Source: Alphaproteobacteria bacterium
GTDB taxonomy: Bacteria > Pseudomonadota > Alphaproteobacteria > Rhodospirillales > WMHbin7
Assembly: GCA_015232335.1 (NCBI GenBank)
Contig: JADFZV010000003.1
Location: forward strand, 83,842 to 147,841
Reading direction: 5' to 3'
DNA length: 64,000 bases
In this document: one piece after another, positions 61,059 to 64,000 of the stretch
Numbering within the stretch: position 1 is the first letter of the stretch
Layout: the number at the start of each line of letters is the position of its first letter
Translations under genes and position numbers: made by a program
The notes under the pieces: model-generated
Told to the model about the DNA's origin: nothing
Databases searched by the model: none
The model's input: only the letters and a program-made list of their open reading frames with translations

Positions 61059-61792
61059 CCCCCCGCCAGTTCTTCAAGCAAGTAAGAAAGAACATTCTTC
61101 GCAGTGATACGGTGCGCGGCCTGGCTTGCTGGCTGGCGGCAAAATACATCCGCCTGATCTTCATGACCCAGAAGGTTGAAATCGAAAACGCCCAATTTTC
61201 CGAATCACTTTGGAATCAGGGCAAGCCTTTCATCCTGGTCTTCTGGCACGGTCGTCTTCTTATGATGCCCTATATCTGGCGGCGCGATCATTCCATTCAC
61301 ATGCTGGTTTCACAGCATCGCGACGGGCTGCTGATCGCCAGGACCATGGCCTATTTCGGCATCAGCACCATCGCGGGCTCGTCGACAAGGGGAGCCGGTC
61401 CCGCTCTTCGGGCCATCATGAAAAAGCTGAAGGAAGGCAGTTGCATCGGCCTGACCCCCGATGGCCCCAAAGGCCCTCGTATGCGCTCGACCGATGGCGC
61501 CATCAACATCGCCCGTCTCTCCGGCGCTCCCATCATTCCGGCCACTTACTCGGCATCTCCCTGCGCTTATATGAATAGCTGGGATCGATTTCAGGTGCCC
61601 CGTCCCTTCGGCAGGGGTATATTCATCTGGGGCGAACCGATCGAGGTTCCCAAAGACGCCGACAGCGCAGAGGTCGAACGGCTGAATCTTCTTTTGGAAG
61701 ACCGCCTGAACGGGCTGACCGCGAAAGCTGATCGCCATGTGGGCCTTGTTCCCATCGAACCCGCTCCCTTGAGCAGCGAGGCAAAGCCATGA
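61055..61792 (+). CDS. DUF374 lysophospholipid acyltransferase-like protein
   Basis: The 245-residue protein has an LPLAT-type core: FILVFWHGRLLMMPY (an H-x-R-variant of the H-x4-D acyltransferase motif region), HRDGLLIARTMAYFGI, GSSTRGAGPALRAIMKKLKEG and CIGLTPDGPKGPR. These fit DUF374 proteins, which sit next to waaA and lpxK in alphaproteobacteria. It probably adds a secondary acyl chain to lipid A or recycles phospholipid; the substrate is inferred. It overlaps its neighbours by four bases on each side. Confidence 0.9.
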   Translation: MTPRQFFKQVRKNILRSDTVRGLACWLAAKYIRLIFMTQKVEIENAQFSESLWNQGKPFILVFWHGRLLMMPYIWRRDHSIHMLVSQHRDGLLIARTMAYFGISTIAGSSTRGAGPALRAIMKKLKEGSCIGLTPDGPKGPRMRSTDGAINIARLSGAPIIPATYSASPCAYMNSWDRFQVPRPFGRGIFIWGEPIEVPKDADSAEVERLNLLLEDRLNGLTAKADRHVGLVPIEPAPLSSEAKP

Positions 61793-63057
61793 TGCTGCAT
61801 CTGTATCGCGGACTGACCTCGACCATCGGCCCCATTTTGCCGATCTATCTAGCGGGACGCCAGCGGCGCGGCAAGGAGGATGCTGTCCGCATGCCCGAGC
61901 GCATGGGGCGCTACAGCCATCCCCGCCCCCAGGGCAAGCTGATCTGGATTCATGGTGCATCGGTCGGCGAAGCTTTGTCCGTGCTGCCCCTGATCGAGAA
62001 ACTGGTGGCTCGGCATACCGTTCTTTTGACCACCGGCACCGTTACCTCGGCCAGGATGATCGCGGGGCGCCTTCCCGCCAACGCCATTCATCAATTCGTT
62101 CCGGTTGACCGAGCGCCTTGGGTGCGCCGATTTCTTGATCATTGGAAGCCAGATCTGGCCTTGTGGCTTGAATCCGAACTCTGGCCCAATTTGATTGCCG
62201 AAACCTCCAATCGCAGCATTCCCATGGCGCTGATCAATGGACGGGTCTCGGATCGCAGCTTTGCCAACTGGCGCCGCTTTTCAGGCCTAGCGCGAAGGCT
62301 TCTGGGGGCTTTCGATCTATGCCTGGGCCAAACCGAGGAAGACAGCCAGCGCCTGCATGCCCTGGGTGCCAGGCGCGTTGCAACGCCAGGCAATCTGAAA
62401 TTCTCGGCCCCGCAATTGCCGGTCGACACAGAAGAGCTGCGCCGCCTTGAGGCTTCGCATCTGGCCCGCCCCAGTTGGATCGCCGCCAGTACGCATGCGG
62501 GCGAGGAAATGATGGCGGGGCGCGTTCATCTGGCCCTCAAATCGCGCCATCCCGACCTTCTGACCCTGATCGCGCCGCGCCATCCCGAGCGCGGCGATGA
62601 TATTGCTCTGGACTTGCGCGAAATGGGACTGACCGTCGCCCAACGCTCGAAGCAAGAAGAAGTCACGTCCGCAACGAATATCCATCTGGCCGACACGATG
62701 GGCGAAATGGGCCTGTTCTATCGCTTAACGCCCATCGCCTTCATGGGAAAATCGATGCTGGCGGCAGGCGGACAGAATCCCATCGAGCCCGCCAAGCTGG
62801 GGGTGGCCGTGGTGATGGGACCCAGAATGGACAATTTCCGCGACGTAGCCCACCGTCTGCTCATCGTGGGTGCGGCCAGGGAAGTCAGTGACGAACACAG
62901 CCTGATCAGGGAAATATCCCATCTTCTGGATCATGAGATCGAGCGCCGTTGCCTTGCCGACGCCGCCCTTTCCTTTGCCGGCAACGAAGCCGGTGTTCTG
63001 AACCGCATTCTTTCCGCTCTGTCTCCCCTTCTGGAGCGCATGAATGCGCACCCCTGA
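61789..63057 (+). CDS. waaA: 3-deoxy-D-manno-octulosonic acid (Kdo) transferase
   Basis: WaaA/KdtA adds Kdo to lipid IVA at the inner membrane. The 422-residue protein has an N-terminal membrane-association helix (LYRGLTSTIGPILPIYLAG), WIHGASVGEALSVLPL, LLTTGTVTSARM, the acceptor-side VDRAPWVRRFLDHWKPDLALWLESELWPN, SWIAASTHAGEE and a C-terminal AGGQNPIEPAKLGVAVVMG. Its end overlaps the lpxK start by 14 bases. Confidence 0.97.
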   Translation: MMLHLYRGLTSTIGPILPIYLAGRQRRGKEDAVRMPERMGRYSHPRPQGKLIWIHGASVGEALSVLPLIEKLVARHTVLLTTGTVTSARMIAGRLPANAIHQFVPVDRAPWVRRFLDHWKPDLALWLESELWPNLIAETSNRSIPMALINGRVSDRSFANWRRFSGLARRLLGAFDLCLGQTEEDSQRLHALGARRVATPGNLKFSAPQLPVDTEELRRLEASHLARPSWIAASTHAGEEMMAGRVHLALKSRHPDLLTLIAPRHPERGDDIALDLREMGLTVAQRSKQEEVTSATNIHLADTMGEMGLFYRLTPIAFMGKSMLAAGGQNPIEPAKLGVAVVMGPRMDNFRDVAHRLLIVGAAREVSDEHSLIREISHLLDHEIERRCLADAALSFAGNEAGVLNRILSALSPLLERMNAHP

Positions 63058-64000
63058 CTTCTGGTTTGGGGAAAGCCCGCTGGCCGCACTTCTGGCCCCT
63101 GCGGGGTGTCTGTACGCCGCAGGCGGAAGATTGAAACGCTCGCTTCAGAATCCTTTTTCCGCCCAGATCCCCGTGATCTGTGTGGGCAATCTGGTGGCCG
63201 GAGGGGCTGGGAAAACGCCGGTCGTTCAATCCCTGGTTCGCCATCTTCAGAGCATCGGGCGCAAGCCGCATATTCTGCTGCGCGGCTATGGCGGACGCGA
63301 AATCGGCCCACTGCAGGTCAATCCTGCCCGGCACGGATTTCAAGATGTCGGCGACGAAGCCCTGCTACACAGCGCCATCGCTCCGACCTGGGTGTCGCAA
63401 GACCGAGCCAAAGGTGCAAGTGCTGCCATTGCGAAAGGCGCTGATATCCTTGTGATGGATGACGGCTTCCAGAATGCAGGACTTCATCAGGACCTGCCCC
63501 TGATCGTCATCGACGGTGCCGTGGGATTCGGAAATAAGCGCGTCATTCCCGCAGGCCCCTTGCGCGAACCCATTAAAGATGGACTGGCACGGGCAAAAGC
63601 GGTCGTTCTGATCGGCTTGGATAAAACCGGCGTTCAAGCGCAATTGGGATTGCTTCCCGTCTTCAAGACCCGTATCGAAGCCAAGGCGGCGCCGTCGCTT
63701 AAAGATGTCCGCCTGGTCGCCTTTGCTGGACTGGGGCGGCCCAGGAAATTCTTTGATACCCTAAGGGCGATGGGCGCTGACCTGATCGCGGAACATGCCT
63801 TCGCCGATCACCATCCCTATTCACCGGGCGATCTTAACGCCTTGCTGAATGAATCCAACGGCGCCAAGGCCAGACTGATCACCACAACAAAAGATCATGT
63901 CCGCCTTCCCCCAGGCTGGGCCGACAAAGTCGAAACCTTGCCGGTGGCACTTGTCTGGGAATATCCGGATGCGCCTGCGATCTTGTCTGAAATTGCCTTC
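63044..64000 (+). CDS. lpxK: Tetraacyldisaccharide 4'-kinase, cut by the window end
   Basis: LpxK phosphorylates the 4' position of the lipid A disaccharide. The visible 319 residues start with RTPDFWFGESPLAALLAP, followed by the P-loop GNLVAGGAGKTPVV, LLRGYGGR, the Walker B-like MDDGFQNAGLHQDL and FADHHPYSPGDL. The frame stays open to the last base, so the gene continues beyond the window. The ATG at 63044 lies inside the waaA end, in another frame. Confidence 0.95.
   Translation, partial: MRTPDFWFGESPLAALLAPAGCLYAAGGRLKRSLQNPFSAQIPVICVGNLVAGGAGKTPVVQSLVRHLQSIGRKPHILLRGYGGREIGPLQVNPARHGFQDVGDEALLHSAIAPTWVSQDRAKGASAAIAKGADILVMDDGFQNAGLHQDLPLIVIDGAVGFGNKRVIPAGPLREPIKDGLARAKAVVLIGLDKTGVQAQLGLLPVFKTRIEAKAAPSLKDVRLVAFAGLGRPRKFFDTLRAMGADLIAEHAFADHHPYSPGDLNALLNESNGAKARLITTTKDHVRLPPGWADKVETLPVALVWEYPDAPAILSEIAF

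Overview
The window looks like chromosomal DNA of a GC-rich alphaproteobacterium, most likely Rhodospirillales-like. Evidence for this: the zapA-6S RNA-5-formyl-THF cyclo-ligase order, a hemC-hemD/mitofilin-hemY block diverging from tsaD, a double cold-shock protein, EpmA, the oxygen-independent ubiquinone genes ubiT-ubiU-ubiV, and a Gram-negative lipid A/Kdo block. This is inferred from gene content only; no search was run.

Layout. 1-3167 is the right end of an integrated element: a membrane protein, a structured GC-rich non-coding stretch, an NYN-domain protein with a zinc-ribbon insert, a tyrosine integrase, and the 3' half of a tRNA-Ser(GCU) as attachment site. 3544-6057 is glgP. 6415-9697 is a Na+/solute symporter pair with a TPR protein and a small membrane protein, divergent from a CBS/DUF294 nucleotidyltransferase (10178-11626). 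Two hemerythrins, epmA, an unknown gene, thiE, a MacAB/LolCD-like exporter and tpx follow up to 19276. 19358-24629 holds a coiled-coil protein, zapA, 6S RNA, fau, a YmdB-like phosphodiesterase, a rhomboid protease, a degenerate GGDEF-like protein, an OmpA-like protein and cyaY. 24641-30777 holds a glycosyltransferase, the heme genes and tsaD. 30780-33500 has an ATP-grasp/methyltransferase-like pair and a secreted EndoU nuclease. 33581-39889 is a large hybrid histidine kinase, an HD-GYP response regulator and an amino-acid-binding protein. 39897-42477 is ubiTUV. 42534-45567 is an unusual heme-copper oxidase-like cluster. 46832-53384 is glgB-glgX-malQ, followed by pmbA and a HerA-like ATPase. 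56261-64000 is an envelope block: lipid kinase, LpxH-like, GT4, MsbA-like, DUF374 acyltransferase, waaA and lpxK (cut by the window end).

How the genes work together. glgP near the left end and glgB-glgX-malQ further right cover glycogen branching, phosphorolysis, debranching and maltodextrin recycling; glgA and glgC are not in the window. ubiTUV, the hemerythrins and the copper-oxidase cluster point to life with varying oxygen. The right-hand block makes, decorates and exports lipid A-Kdo.

Most notable observations. (1) A 142-bp two-hairpin repeat occurs twice at about 89% identity. One copy lies in frame inside the 5-formyl-THF cyclo-ligase gene and adds about 48 residues; the other is intergenic and is open in the same frame. 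This resembles the protein-embedded palindromic elements of Rickettsia and Wolbachia. (2) A B-family-like heme-copper oxidase subunit I has tyrosines in place of one CuB histidine and of the proximal histidine of the high-spin heme, beside an intact CuA subunit with a His/Met-rich repeat region. (3) There is a HemD-mitofilin fusion that keeps an apparent ribosome-binding site and ATG at the join, and a probable frameshift at the 3' end of the hybrid kinase.
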